A DNA stretch of 64,000 nt from Sphingobium sp. DEHP117 (GTDB taxonomy: Bacteria > Pseudomonadota > Alphaproteobacteria > Sphingomonadales > Sphingomonadaceae). The notes beneath the pieces are model-generated. The model saw only the letters and a program-made list of their open reading frames with translations. It ran no database searches and was not told the origin of the DNA. Both the position numbers and the translations under genes were made by a program. How positions within the stretch are numbered: the stretch's first letter is position 1; each line of letters starts with the position of its first letter. The DNA is taken from assembly GCF_030867385.1 (NCBI RefSeq), contig NZ_JAPFBJ010000003.1, forward strand, positions 186,001-250,000. Reading direction: 5' to 3'. Shown piece after piece: positions 10,892-18,955 of this stretch.

Positions 10892-12526
10892 GGCCTCCGC
10901 TCCGGGTTCGTGCGAGCATGGTTTGTCGGTCGCCGGGTGATCAGAGCAAGCTCCTCCGGCGGTTTTTTCACCGCGTCAGGATCGATGGGCTTTTCGAGGT
11001 TGAAGGACGAGGGCTCGGGCTTTGGGCGGCACTGCCGCGCTGGTTATGTGGGTGCCGGCCGGAGGCCGGTGGCAATGGTTCTGAACAGGCTGGCATCGGG
11101 ACAGGCTGACGCGAAGGCGACGCGGATGCGCGTAGCGGTTTCGATGATGCGGGCGGCGACCTTGAGCAACCGCAGGCGCAGCGTTGCGAACTCGGCGGTG
11201 GCGAGCGCGGCAGCCTTCGGGATTTCCTGCTGGATGCGCCACACGAGCCAGTAGGCGGCGGTGTGCAGGATGAGGCGCATCTGGTTAGCATTGGCTGAGC
11301 GGCACGAGGTACGATCGCTGGCAAGCTGGGTCTTGTGGCGCTTGATCAGGTTCTCGGCGTTGCCGCGCGCGCAGTAGAGGGTGTCGTAGATATGCTCAGC
11401 CGAACCTTCGGCCAGCGAGGTGACGACATAGCGGATGTCCATGCCCAGCGTGCTGGCCTCGATCCGGGCGACGACGCGGCGCTGGCACTTCCAGCTCTTC
11501 GCGCCGTAGCGGGTCTCGGCATAGTTGCGCAGGACCGGATATTGGCGCTGAGCCCGCTTAACCGCGCAGGCATCGGCGGCAGCGACGATTTCGGGATCAG
11601 CACGCAGCGCGGCGTTGGTCGGCAGGCCGAACACGTAGTCGACGCCGGCCGCCTCGCAGAAGGCCATGACCTCGGGCCGGCCATAGTGCCCGTCGCCGCG
11701 GATGGTGATGTGCGTTTCGGGCCAGTGCCGGCGCAGATGGCGCACCAGGCGCCGGATGTGGCCGGCAGCTTCGGCGCCCGACGGTGTCTTGCCGGTGCGC
11801 AGCAGCATCGCCACCGGTCGGCCGGTGGCAGTGTCGTAGACATGGATCGGCAGGAAGCAGCGCTCGCCATGATGCCCGTTCCAGAAGGAGAGCTGCTGAT
11901 AGCCATGAACAACGTCACAGGTGTCATCGATATCCAGCGTCACCGCCGCCGGCGCGGCGGGGTAGCTGGTGCAGTAGATGTCGATCATCGCGGCCATCAT
12001 CCTGGCCAGCTCGCGTGTGGTCGGCGCATTTTCCCACCGGCTCATCGTCGGTTGGCTGGCCAGCCCCGCGCCCGATCCCGGCAGCTTGCCCAGCGCCAGG
12101 CGGAAGCCCGGATCGTCGCGCAGAGCGTCGAGATCATCGGCGTCTTCATAGCCGCAGGCGATCGCGAACACCCGGGCACGCAGGATGTCATCAAGGCGAT
12201 GGATCACCCGCACAGGGTCCCGCGGATCGGCAATGCAAGCCGCAAGCCGCCGGCAAAGCCCCATCGCGCGCTCGGCCTGTGCCAGCAGCAGAACACCGCC
12301 ATCCGAGGTGAGCCGACCTCCGTCGAACGCGGCTGTGATCTTCTTGCGCCCGATCGCTGGAAACGAAAATCCCGGCGCGCTATCATCGCTCCCGGCGGGT
12401 GTGGCCCGTGGCATAAATTGCCTCGCTGCAGGACTGGTCTAGACACCCATTTTCCTACATCAAAGCAATCGCTTACACCACTCCCGCCAACCCTTCTGAC
12501 CAAGCCCGATGAATAAGCCGGGTTAG
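10872..12526. mobile_element. IS1380-family insertion sequence with TTAG target duplication
   Basis: The element is 10876-12522 (1647 bp) with 18-bp imperfect terminal inverted repeats: left CCCGCACTATTCATGAGG (10876-10893), and right 12505-12522, whose reverse complement matches at 13 of 18 positions. It is flanked by 4-bp direct repeats TTAG (10872-10875 and 12523-12526), the duplication length expected for IS1380. Removing the element and one TTAG restores an open glycosyltransferase gene, which proves the boundaries independently of any database. The transposase gene is intact, so the insertion is probably recent and may still be mobile. Confidence 0.95.
11044..12414 (-). CDS. IS1380-family transposase
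   Basis: This complete 456-residue DDE transposase has the N-terminal pattern FDGGRLTSDGGVLLLAQAER, typical of IS1380 proteins. The catalytic acids lie in TLDIDDTCDVVHG, ITIRGDGHYGRPEVMAF and RGNAENLIKRHKTQLASDR. There are no frameshifts or internal stops. It is transcribed against the interrupted glycosyltransferase gene. High GC matches the host more than the AT-rich gene it interrupts. Confidence 0.93.
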   Translation of the reverse strand: MPRATPAGSDDSAPGFSFPAIGRKKITAAFDGGRLTSDGGVLLLAQAERAMGLCRRLAACIADPRDPVRVIHRLDDILRARVFAIACGYEDADDLDALRDDPGFRLALGKLPGSGAGLASQPTMSRWENAPTTRELARMMAAMIDIYCTSYPAAPAAVTLDIDDTCDVVHGYQQLSFWNGHHGERCFLPIHVYDTATGRPVAMLLRTGKTPSGAEAAGHIRRLVRHLRRHWPETHITIRGDGHYGRPEVMAFCEAAGVDYVFGLPTNAALRADPEIVAAADACAVKRAQRQYPVLRNYAETRYGAKSWKCQRRVVARIEASTLGMDIRYVVTSLAEGSAEHIYDTLYCARGNAENLIKRHKTQLASDRTSCRSANANQMRLILHTAAYWLVWRIQQEIPKAAALATAEFATLRLRLLKVAARIIETATRIRVAFASACPDASLFRTIATGLRPAPT

Positions 12527-13319
12527 CCTGTGTCGTTCCTATACCTTACTACGCAATGGCATTCACTTCTGCCACGCGCCTGATGCCTCCTCCAATGCTT
12601 GTATGACCTGTATTTATGGCGAGGACCGGATAGACCATACGACTCGCATTCTTGAGCTGTTATCCCAGGACAATGTCATAGCGGTGTTTCCGTCAAATGT
12701 TAGCCGCGAGGTTGTTGCTAAAGCAGGACATAAACTGGATTTCGACAATTCAATAATATTGCCACACATCACCTTGGAAGAAGTATATGCGGAGCGAAAT
12801 CCATCATTTCACGGCTCTGATGATATCACCGTTGCCTTCATCGGCACGCCTGCGCACCTCAAGGGTTGGGACGTTTTCTGGGACTTAGCAAAACGATATG
12901 ACCCGGAGGGAACATTAAAGTTTCTGGTTTTTTCGACCAAGCCGCCAGTACCTGGTAATTATCGATGGGTGCCCGTTCATACTACCGCTGAGGCGCCCCG
13001 CGCGATGATCGACGCTTTGGAGAGCCACAATGTCGACATTGTGATAATCTGGCCCGGCTGGGCGGAAACGTTCTCGTTGACCACCTGCGAAGCTATAGCG
13101 GGGGGGGCCTATATCGTAACAAACAGCTGGTCCGGGAATGTCGCCCAACTCGTGAAGATGCATTCCAGGGGTACTGTACTCAACTCGCATTCGGAACTAC
13201 TTGATTTTCTGTCATCCGATTCTTTGCTCGATGCTGTGGAATTCATTCGGACAATGCGTTCAAAAAGTAGAATAATAATCGAGAATAGTATGTTGACCTA
13301 TGAAGTGGTGGGGAAGTAA
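12527..13319 (+). pseudogene. glycosyltransferase gene, 3' fragment
   Basis: This continues the gene broken by the IS: reading from 12525 in frame gives SLCRSYTLLRNGIHFCHAPD and then NACMTCIYGEDR, joining exactly to codon 238 of the 5' fragment. It carries the GT-B C-terminal donor-binding half, with IGTPAHLKGWDVFWDLAKRY, then VIIWPGWAETFSLTTCEAI (the E-x7-E-like region of GT4 enzymes) and GGAYIVTNSWSGNVAQLV. An internal ATG at 12603 could in principle start a 238-residue protein, but there is no obvious ribosome site and the acceptor domain would be missing. The intact gene would encode 501 residues. It ends 6 bp before the next glycosyltransferase gene. Confidence 0.88.
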
Positions 13320-13325
13320 CTGGAA

Positions 13326-14420
13326 ATGGCTGTTCACGCATTCACGAGTTTCAGCTTTAGCTATCTCAACAGGGCTCGCGTACTCGCTGCTTCAATCAAA
13401 CGAATCCACCCTGACTGGGTGACATGGGCTGTCATTTCAGATCACGCGCCTCCGTCCTTCAGGTTTGAGCTGGAGCAGGAGGCCTTCGACCGCGTTCTTT
13501 ACCTTGAAGATCTTTTCGGAGATCAATCCGCAAGCTGGATATTCGGCCATGACGTAATCGAGGCCTGCACAGGGGTGAAGGGCCGTGCCCTTACTTATAT
13601 CCTCGAACAAGGCGATTGTGAGAAGGTGTTTTTCTTCGATCCTGACACCGCTTTATTCAACCCCATGGACGACGTGTTAGACACGTTGGATACGTACAGC
13701 ATCGTACTCACTCCGCATCAAATTGACCCCGAGCCTCCAGAGGACGTACGTGCGATCATCGACAACGAGATTTGCTCACTTCACTACGGCTCGTTCAACC
13801 TTGGCTTCGTGGGCGTCTCCAATACCGATGAAGGCCGACGGTTCGCGAAATGGTGGGATGCACGCCTTACCGACTGGTGCCATGATCGGCTGGATATTGG
13901 CCTGTTCGTCGATCAGAAATGGTGCAATCTGGTCCCGTGCTATTTCGATTCCGTCAAAATCCTCCGCGATCCGGGGTTGAATGTAGCCAGCTGGAATCTG
14001 AGCCAGCGGACGGTAACATTTGATGAGAAGGGCATGGCGCGGGTCAACGGCAGCCCGCTCAAATTTTTCCATTTCACAAAACTTGGCCCGATCGGCGACA
14101 AAATGACCAGCCGATATGCCAAGGACAATGTGGAAGTTTATGAGTTGTGGCACTGGTATAAGGATGAAGTTGAAAAGAGCACGGCTCCGACCATACCAAA
14201 TGACTGGTGGCACTTTGGGACATTCGCCAACGGCAAGAAGATAAAAAAACACATAAGGCGTCTATATAGGGAGGCGCCGTACCTGCATGAGCGCTATCCA
14301 AACCCGTTTCAGGCTAGTCATTGGGCCTATTTGCCACTAGCGCGATATGAGCGAGTGCGGCTGCGTTGGAAAAAGGTGAAAAGGTCGTTCAAACAAATGA
14401 AACGGCGGTTTAGGGGATGA
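13326..14420 (+). CDS. glycosyltransferase with DxD motif (GT8-like)
   Basis: This 364-residue cytoplasmic glycosyltransferase of GT-A type starts AVHAFTSFSFSYLNRARVLAASIKR. It has the metal-binding DxD in KVFFFDPDTALFNPMDD, then a segment SFNLGFVGVSNTDEGRRFAKWW that is common in uncharacterised sugar-nucleotide transferases, and later KFFHFTKLGP. The C-terminus is basic (KKVKRSFKQMKRRFRG) and may contact membrane lipids. It follows the broken glycosyltransferase by 6 bp and was presumably in one operon with it, so the IS insertion may also be polar on this gene. Confidence 0.75.
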   Translation: MAVHAFTSFSFSYLNRARVLAASIKRIHPDWVTWAVISDHAPPSFRFELEQEAFDRVLYLEDLFGDQSASWIFGHDVIEACTGVKGRALTYILEQGDCEKVFFFDPDTALFNPMDDVLDTLDTYSIVLTPHQIDPEPPEDVRAIIDNEICSLHYGSFNLGFVGVSNTDEGRRFAKWWDARLTDWCHDRLDIGLFVDQKWCNLVPCYFDSVKILRDPGLNVASWNLSQRTVTFDEKGMARVNGSPLKFFHFTKLGPIGDKMTSRYAKDNVEVYELWHWYKDEVEKSTAPTIPNDWWHFGTFANGKKIKKHIRRLYREAPYLHERYPNPFQASHWAYLPLARYERVRLRWKKVKRSFKQMKRRFRG

Positions 14421-14448
14421 TGGAGGTCGCATTTACGGGTCCATCATC
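14416..14448. terminator. hairpin between convergent genes
   Basis: A perfect 9-bp inverted repeat (GATGATGGA / TCCATCATC) with a 15-nt loop includes the stop codons of both convergent genes. It could serve as a terminator in both directions, but no T-run follows on either strand, so function is uncertain. Confidence 0.35.
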
Positions 14449-15427
14449 AACCTAAGTTAAGAGTAATCACAAACGGATAATGATCCGACCCCAGATCCGG
14501 CCCCCGCTCCATTCGCGCCGCCCCCCAGCCCCGGCCCAGCAATGCATGGTCGATATCTAAGATCGCAGGAACCCGCAATCCAGAAGACGGCGCGGGCCAG
14601 CTCGCCCGGTCTGACGGCGCGGCCGTCAAGCACAGCATGGACGCAGCATCGCGCATCGTCATCGACCAGCCCGTCGCATTGAAATCCCCCGCGACGACCA
14701 GCCGATGGCGTGGCACGCCGCGTAGTTCGCTGGCAAGCCATCTCAGTTCGCGTTTGTGAGCGCCCATGGGCCATGGTTGAGAAAGGTGGACACCGACTAG
14801 CGTATATTCGGGGAAGCGCATGATGGCGGCCGAGAGCGCATGACGGTTGTCGGCATCGCCGTGCGCCAGACCTCGCATATCGAGCGGCTTTCGACGTGAA
14901 AGCATCACCGTGGAGCAAGGCCGCGATCCCCGGCATGTGACCACATAGGGATATTGGAGCGCAAGCTGGGTCAGCAAAACGCGGCTGCGCCAGCCTACCT
15001 CCTGCAGAATTACGGCTTCCGGTTGTTGTGCCAGTATCCAACGCGCCGCACCCTCCGGGTCGTGGTTGGCGAACCACGCGTTGAACGTGACTATGCGGAT
15101 GACACCTCGATCAGGATACGGGGCCGCTGGCGGCTTAGGCCAGAAGGCCGTGCGTTGCGTCATCAACCAGGCGACAGCCGCTATCCAGATCAGGCCGGAA
15201 AGGATGATCGGAAAGCGCGTGGCTTGCCAGCCCGCCATCCACGCTAAAATGATCATCGCCACGGCCCCGAGCATCGGCAAGAGTTGCACACCGTGAGACA
15301 GCATCATCAGGACCGGCCAGGACGGCCCGAAAATCAGCAGCAGGCACAGCGCCTGGACTGCCGCCGCAGTCGCCCCGGCGAGGGTGACGGCGAGACGAGG
15401 ACGTTGCAGATTAACAGGCATGGCCAC
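14447..15427 (-). CDS. membrane-anchored endonuclease/exonuclease/phosphatase family protein
   Basis: This 326-residue protein has about three N-terminal transmembrane helices (residues 12-90, e.g. LLPMLGAVAMIILAWMAGW). A soluble EEP domain follows with the metal and catalytic motifs RIVTFNAWFANHDPEG, AVILQEVGWRSR, LVVAGDFNATGWS, DIDHALLG and GSDHYPFVITL. EEP domains cleave phosphodiester or phosphomonoester bonds in nucleic acids, lipids or inositol phosphates; the substrate is not evident. The catalytic residues all seem present. It is convergent with the glycosyltransferase cluster. Alternative start: the ATG two codons downstream. Confidence 0.8.
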   Translation of the reverse strand: MAMPVNLQRPRLAVTLAGATAAAVQALCLLLIFGPSWPVLMMLSHGVQLLPMLGAVAMIILAWMAGWQATRFPIILSGLIWIAAVAWLMTQRTAFWPKPPAAPYPDRGVIRIVTFNAWFANHDPEGAARWILAQQPEAVILQEVGWRSRVLLTQLALQYPYVVTCRGSRPCSTVMLSRRKPLDMRGLAHGDADNRHALSAAIMRFPEYTLVGVHLSQPWPMGAHKRELRWLASELRGVPRHRLVVAGDFNATGWSMTMRDAASMLCLTAAPSDRASWPAPSSGLRVPAILDIDHALLGRGWGAARMERGPDLGSDHYPFVITLNLG

Positions 15428-15546
15428 ATTATATCCCGCCCGGTACGACGCGCCAGCCCTTTGGGGCTGGCCTGCCCCAAAGGCGGCTGCTATGCGGCAC
15501 GAATCCGCTAGATGTCCTCATAGTGAGCACAGGGAGACGCGCGCCG

Positions 15547-16032
15547 ATGACCCTCGAGACAGCAGCAGCCTTTCGGCAGGCGATGCGCAGGCTAGCCGCG
15601 ACGGTGAACCTCATCAGCCTGACGCAGGACGGCACGCCCATGGGTATGGCCGCCACAGCAGTATGCTCGGTTTCGATGGACCCGCCCAGCCTGCTCGTCT
15701 GCGTCAACAAGTCCGCTTCGCTCCACCCCGCGCTTGTGGAGGCAGAGCACTTCAGCGTCACCGTGCTGCACAAAGACCAGGTCGAAACCGCGCGACTGTT
15801 CTCCGACAATAGCATGCGCGACATGCGCTTTGCCGATGCGGGGTGGCAGCAGCACCGGCTCGGCCCGCCGCTGCTCGCCAACGCGCAGGTCGGGATCATC
15901 TGCGCGCGCAGCGAGATGCTTGCGTTCGCAACGCACACCATCGTCATCGGCTCGGTGCTGGATGTGGTGGTGCGTGAGGACATCAACCCCCTGCTCTACC
16001 TCGACGGCGCATTCGAGAGCTTGAAGGACTGA
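15547..16032 (+). CDS. flavin reductase family protein (HpaC-like)
   Basis: This 161-residue FMN-binding split-barrel protein has the family features FRQAMRRLAATVNLIS, GMAATAVCSVSMDPPSLLVCVNKSAS and FSVTVLHKDQVETARLFS. Such reductases supply FMNH2 or FADH2 to a partner monooxygenase; no monooxygenase is next to it, so the partner is unknown. The start at ATG 15547 is favoured by GGGAG about ten bases upstream; a GTG at 15523 in the same frame is an alternative. It stands alone between two minus-strand genes. Confidence 0.85.
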   Translation: MTLETAAAFRQAMRRLAATVNLISLTQDGTPMGMAATAVCSVSMDPPSLLVCVNKSASLHPALVEAEHFSVTVLHKDQVETARLFSDNSMRDMRFADAGWQQHRLGPPLLANAQVGIICARSEMLAFATHTIVIGSVLDVVVREDINPLLYLDGAFESLKD

Positions 16033-16067
16033 GCGGCCTCGCCCGCACAGCGGGCCAGAGCATTCGC

Positions 16068-17006
16068 TCACACGGCTACCGGCGCGGCAATGTGCGCCTG
16101 GGGCGCGTAATCCACCACATCGAAATCCTCAATCCGGTAGCCAAACATGCTGGCCGGGCGTCGATTGATGTGTAGTCGCGGCGCTCCTTCCGGCATGCGC
16201 GCGAGCTGTGTTTCAATGAGCTCTGCATGATTGAGGTAAAGATGCACATCCCCGCCCTGCCAGACGATCTCGCCCGCCTCCAGATCACATTGCTGCGCCA
16301 GCATCCGCGTCAACAGCGCGAGGCCGAATATGTTGAACGGCACACCCAGCACAAAATCTGCGCTGCGCTGAAACAGCAGGCCCGAGAGCTTCCCGTCGGC
16401 AACATGAAACTGATAGGTCATATGGCAAGGCGGCAGCGCCATATCGTCTACATCGTCGACATTCCAGCCGGTGAACAGCAGCCGGCGCGAGCCGGGATTG
16501 TTGCGGATGCCCTCGACCAGCGCAGCGATCTGATTGTGGCCTTGGCGAGCGCGGCGGTATAAGCCGTCCCCTTCGCCCGCAGGCTCGTAGCGCGGCCAGT
16601 TGACCCACTGCGCGCCATAGACTGGGCCGAGATCGCCCCATTGCGTGGCGAACCCCTCATCCGCCACGATCCGTGCCTCGAAAGCATCCCGGCTGATCTC
16701 GTCACCCGTGGCTCTGCGATATTTGTCCAGCGGCCAGTCAGTCCAGATATGCACGCCTTGTTGCACCAGGGGGCGGATATTGGTGTTGCCGGTAAGGAAC
16801 CACAGCATCTCGCGCGCCGCCACCTTCCAGTACACCCGCTTGGTGGTGAGGAGCGGCACGGCATGATCTGCCAGCGAAAAGCGCATGGTTGCGCCGAACA
16901 GTGCGCGTGTGCCCACGCCGGTGCGGTCTGTGCGTTCGTGCCCTTCGGTCCAGATGCGCCGCATCAGGTCAAGATATTGGAACTCATAATGATCGGGCCG
17001 GGGCAT
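16068..17006 (-). CDS. thyA: thymidylate synthase
   Basis: This 312-residue ThyA makes dTMP from dUMP with methylene-tetrahydrofolate. It has the N-terminal RTGVGTRALFGATMRFSL, the catalytic cysteine in MALPPCHMTYQFHV, and the dUMP-binding regions QRSADFVLGVPFNIF and GDVHLYLNH. It is about 48 residues longer than the E. coli enzyme because of an insertion around residues 95-150, common in alphaproteobacterial and eukaryotic ThyA. The conserved start MPRPDHYEFQYLDLM is at 17006; the frame is open 29 codons further but without similarity. Confidence 0.94.
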   Translation of the reverse strand: MPRPDHYEFQYLDLMRRIWTEGHERTDRTGVGTRALFGATMRFSLADHAVPLLTTKRVYWKVAAREMLWFLTGNTNIRPLVQQGVHIWTDWPLDKYRRATGDEISRDAFEARIVADEGFATQWGDLGPVYGAQWVNWPRYEPAGEGDGLYRRARQGHNQIAALVEGIRNNPGSRRLLFTGWNVDDVDDMALPPCHMTYQFHVADGKLSGLLFQRSADFVLGVPFNIFGLALLTRMLAQQCDLEAGEIVWQGGDVHLYLNHAELIETQLARMPEGAPRLHINRRPASMFGYRIEDFDVVDYAPQAHIAAPVAV

Positions 17007-17132
17007 CGCGCGGAGGAATCCTTGAAGCAGGAAGACGGCGCCATTCCTCGCGCATGGACCTGGCACCGTCAAGAGGCGAACGAATTGGTCCATAACGGTG
17101 AGAAAAACACAAGAAATACAACATAACGGATC

Positions 17133-17651
17133 ATGCTATATCTGGTAAGCACTGCCGGTGCCGCTCAGTTTCCCACGATGCATGCGCCCCACTGGTTTGC
17201 CGCTTTTATCGATACGCTGGAGCCACGCCCGTACGGGGAGGAAGTGCTGGCCGCGCTTTTCATCAATCGGCTGGCAGAGGCCATAGGGGCAGTAACCCTG
17301 CACGGCGAACGGCACCGTGTGTCCCTTCCAGTGCGCGAGATCGTTCGGCGGGCCGCGCAGGCGCGGGCGGCCTTGGTGTTGCTGCTTCACACTCATCCCT
17401 CCGGCAATTCCCGCCCCAGCAGGCAGGATATCCTTCTGACGCACCGGCTGGAGGCTGACCTCGCGCTTGCTGGCATGGCGCTCTATGATCATATCATCCT
17501 CGCGCCCCACCACTATTTCAGCTTCCGCGCGGCGGGCTTGCTGAACCATTCAGAAAAGCTTGCGCTTCCCCTTGCCACACCGGCACCGCCCCCCTATAGG
17601 CTGCCGCCTGCCTTGCCGGGATCGCGTGATTCCGGCCCGGTCGGGGAGTAG
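17133..17651 (+). CDS. JAB-domain (RadC C-terminal type) protein
   Basis: This 172-residue protein is essentially the metal-binding MPN/JAB domain of RadC, with the motif LLHTHPSGNSRPSRQDILLTHRLE (roughly residues 84-107) giving the H-x-H-P-S-G...S-x-x-D zinc site, then LYDHIILAPHHYFSF. The helix-hairpin-helix N-terminus of full RadC is missing. Function is unknown; related domains are peptidases or DNA-associated. The TAG stop lies inside the tRNA-Pro gene (10-bp overlap), and the last 25 residues are Pro-rich and unlike the family. The phage attachment lies just beyond, so the 3' end may have been remodelled by integration. Confidence 0.7.
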   Translation: MLYLVSTAGAAQFPTMHAPHWFAAFIDTLEPRPYGEEVLAALFINRLAEAIGAVTLHGERHRVSLPVREIVRRAAQARAALVLLLHTHPSGNSRPSRQDILLTHRLEADLALAGMALYDHIILAPHHYFSFRAAGLLNHSEKLALPLATPAPPPYRLPPALPGSRDSGPVGE

Positions 17652-17718
17652 CTCAGCCTGGTAGAGCACTGTCTTCGGGAGGCAGGGGCCGGAGGTTCGA
17701 ATCCTCTCTCCCCGACCA
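17642..17718 (+). tRNA. tRNA-Pro (anticodon CGG)
   Basis: This is a 77-nt cloverleaf with the CCA encoded. The acceptor stem CGGGGAG pairs with CTCCCCG (17708-17714). The D-arm region is GTAGCTCAGCCTGGTAGAGC, the anticodon loop is TTCGGGA with CGG at its centre, the T-arm is around GGTTCGAATCC, and the discriminator is A. Integrase-bearing DNA begins directly after it, so it is the probable integration site of the prophage, with the 3' half restored by phage DNA. Confidence 0.96.
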
Positions 17719-17776
17719 CATATTTTCAAGGGTTTAGCCATAGTTTAGAGGCCTTTCGGACAGGGGCCGGAGGTTC
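17683..17776. repeat. 16-bp direct repeat of the tRNA T-arm region; candidate attL area
   Basis: CAGGGGCCGGAGGTTC occurs at 17683-17698 inside tRNA-Pro and again, exactly, at 17761-17776, where it runs into the last codons of the integrase gene. The two copies are 78 bp apart. The repeat is most easily read as part of the phage attachment region (core plus duplicate) or as a scar of an earlier insertion at the same tRNA. No further copy was found near the right end of the window. Confidence 0.6.
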
Positions 17777-18776
17777 ATATTGAACCTTCGACCGCGCGGA
17801 CGACGCGGGCGAGGTAGTCTGGAGAATAGCGGGCGTAGTGCGCCTGGGTCGTCCTGTCGTCGTCGTGGCCCATCATTTGAGCCAGTTCCGGCATGGGAAT
17901 ACCCTCCTCCGCTGCCCAGACCGCGCCGGTGTGGCGCAGGGTGTATGGCGTTGCGTGGACAGCGCTCCTTTCGCTCGCCCGCTGGAACGCCTTCTTCATG
18001 CTGTGCACCTGCTTGCCGCCATGCTCGATCACGAACGCGCTGGTGCGCCCCTCATAGGCCTCCTGCAATGCGCGGAGCAGCTTGTCGCCGATCGGCACGA
18101 TGGTGCGGCGCTTGGCTGTGCGCACATGCCCCTCGGGCGTGAAGTTGATGCGGCGCCGCATGAAATCGACTCGGTCCCACGTCAGCTCAAGGATAGCGCC
18201 GGGCCGGGCCATCGTGTAGATTCCGATCAGCGCATAGAGCCGGGCGTGGTTGGCGCGCATGCCATCGAGAAACTTCGCGAACTCCGCGCGGGTGAGGTGG
18301 CGCTCCTTCCGCTCCGGCACCGGCGGCAGCCAGAAGGGTGTGCGCGCGGCGATCTTGCCGGTCTTCACCGCCCAGTTGAGCGCGGTGGAAAGCATCATCA
18401 GCTCATAGCGCGCGGTGGCATCGCCTACCTTGCGCGTGGCGCGGTATGCCCGGGCGGATTGATCGTTCACGCCCGCAGGCATCACCTTTTCCCAGTATCC
18501 GCGCATCGCCTTCCACGCAGCGGCGCGCCGGGCTTCGGAGCGCTTGCCGTCCATCGTCGCCAGATAGGCGGTCATGATCCGGCCCACGGTCCATGGACTA
18601 TCGTCCGATCCTTGCCAGAGGGCGCTGGCCTCCGCCTCGGCGCTCTGGCGATCGCACGACGTGAGGGTGTGGCGATGGCGGGTTCGCTTTCCGTCTGCTC
18701 CGCGCTCCCACCAGACGAGGGCAAACCCTCCGCGAAAGCGCTGGACGGAATAGCTGTCGTCATTGGCTGCGGACAT
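17775..18776 (-). CDS. phage integrase (tyrosine recombinase)
   Basis: This 333-residue tyrosine recombinase has an N-terminal arm-binding region (SYSVQRFRGGFALVWWERG), a core-binding SAM-like domain (about residues 65-150), and a catalytic domain. Its motifs are YTMARPGAILELTWDRVD (first Arg), YTLRHTGAVWAAEEGIPM (second Arg box), and LAQMMGHDDDRTTQAHYARY with the nucleophilic Tyr. All catalytic residues can be placed, except that Tyr occupies the position where the first His of H-x-x-R is usual. The start at 18776 has AAAGGT upstream. It lies next to tRNA-Pro at the left edge of the prophage and catalyses integration and excision there. Confidence 0.92.
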   Translation of the reverse strand: MSAANDDSYSVQRFRGGFALVWWERGADGKRTRHRHTLTSCDRQSAEAEASALWQGSDDSPWTVGRIMTAYLATMDGKRSEARRAAAWKAMRGYWEKVMPAGVNDQSARAYRATRKVGDATARYELMMLSTALNWAVKTGKIAARTPFWLPPVPERKERHLTRAEFAKFLDGMRANHARLYALIGIYTMARPGAILELTWDRVDFMRRRINFTPEGHVRTAKRRTIVPIGDKLLRALQEAYEGRTSAFVIEHGGKQVHSMKKAFQRASERSAVHATPYTLRHTGAVWAAEEGIPMPELAQMMGHDDDRTTQAHYARYSPDYLARVVRAVEGSI

Positions 18777-18955
18777 GATTCATACCTTTCGACCTCGGCT
18801 GCGCTGAACCGCATTAGCTCACCGATATAGAACGGGCGCAACCGATTCTGGCGCACGAGCTTGTAGATCATGCTCTTACTGCAATCCCAGCGCTCGGCGA
18901 GCTGCTGAGCGGAGAACGGGCGTTCATCATGGATGTTGCGCGCGGCGGCTGTCAT
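18572..18955 (-). CDS. excisionase-like helix-turn-helix protein (AlpA/Xis type)
   Basis: This is a 127-residue protein. Its first 65 residues form a MerR-like/excisionase winged helix (FSAQQLAERWDCSKSMIYKL, then RPFYIGELMRFSAAEVERYE). The remaining half is Ser/Pro/Arg-rich and probably disordered. By position, immediately before the integrase, it is the likely recombination directionality factor. The start ATG 18953-18955 has GGAGAG upstream and overlaps the DUF1643 stop in an ATGA. Its last 205 nt overlap the integrase gene in another frame, an unusually long overlap. Confidence 0.8.
   Translation of the reverse strand: MTAAARNIHDERPFSAQQLAERWDCSKSMIYKLVRQNRLRPFYIGELMRFSAAEVERYESCPQPMTTAIPSSAFAEGLPSSGGSAEQTESEPAIATPSRRAIARAPRRRPAPSGKDRTIVHGPWAGS

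Noticed and set aside
11335-12516. Open frame on the plus strand opposite the transposase
   Set aside because: Antisense of the IS1380 transposase, which has all catalytic motifs.
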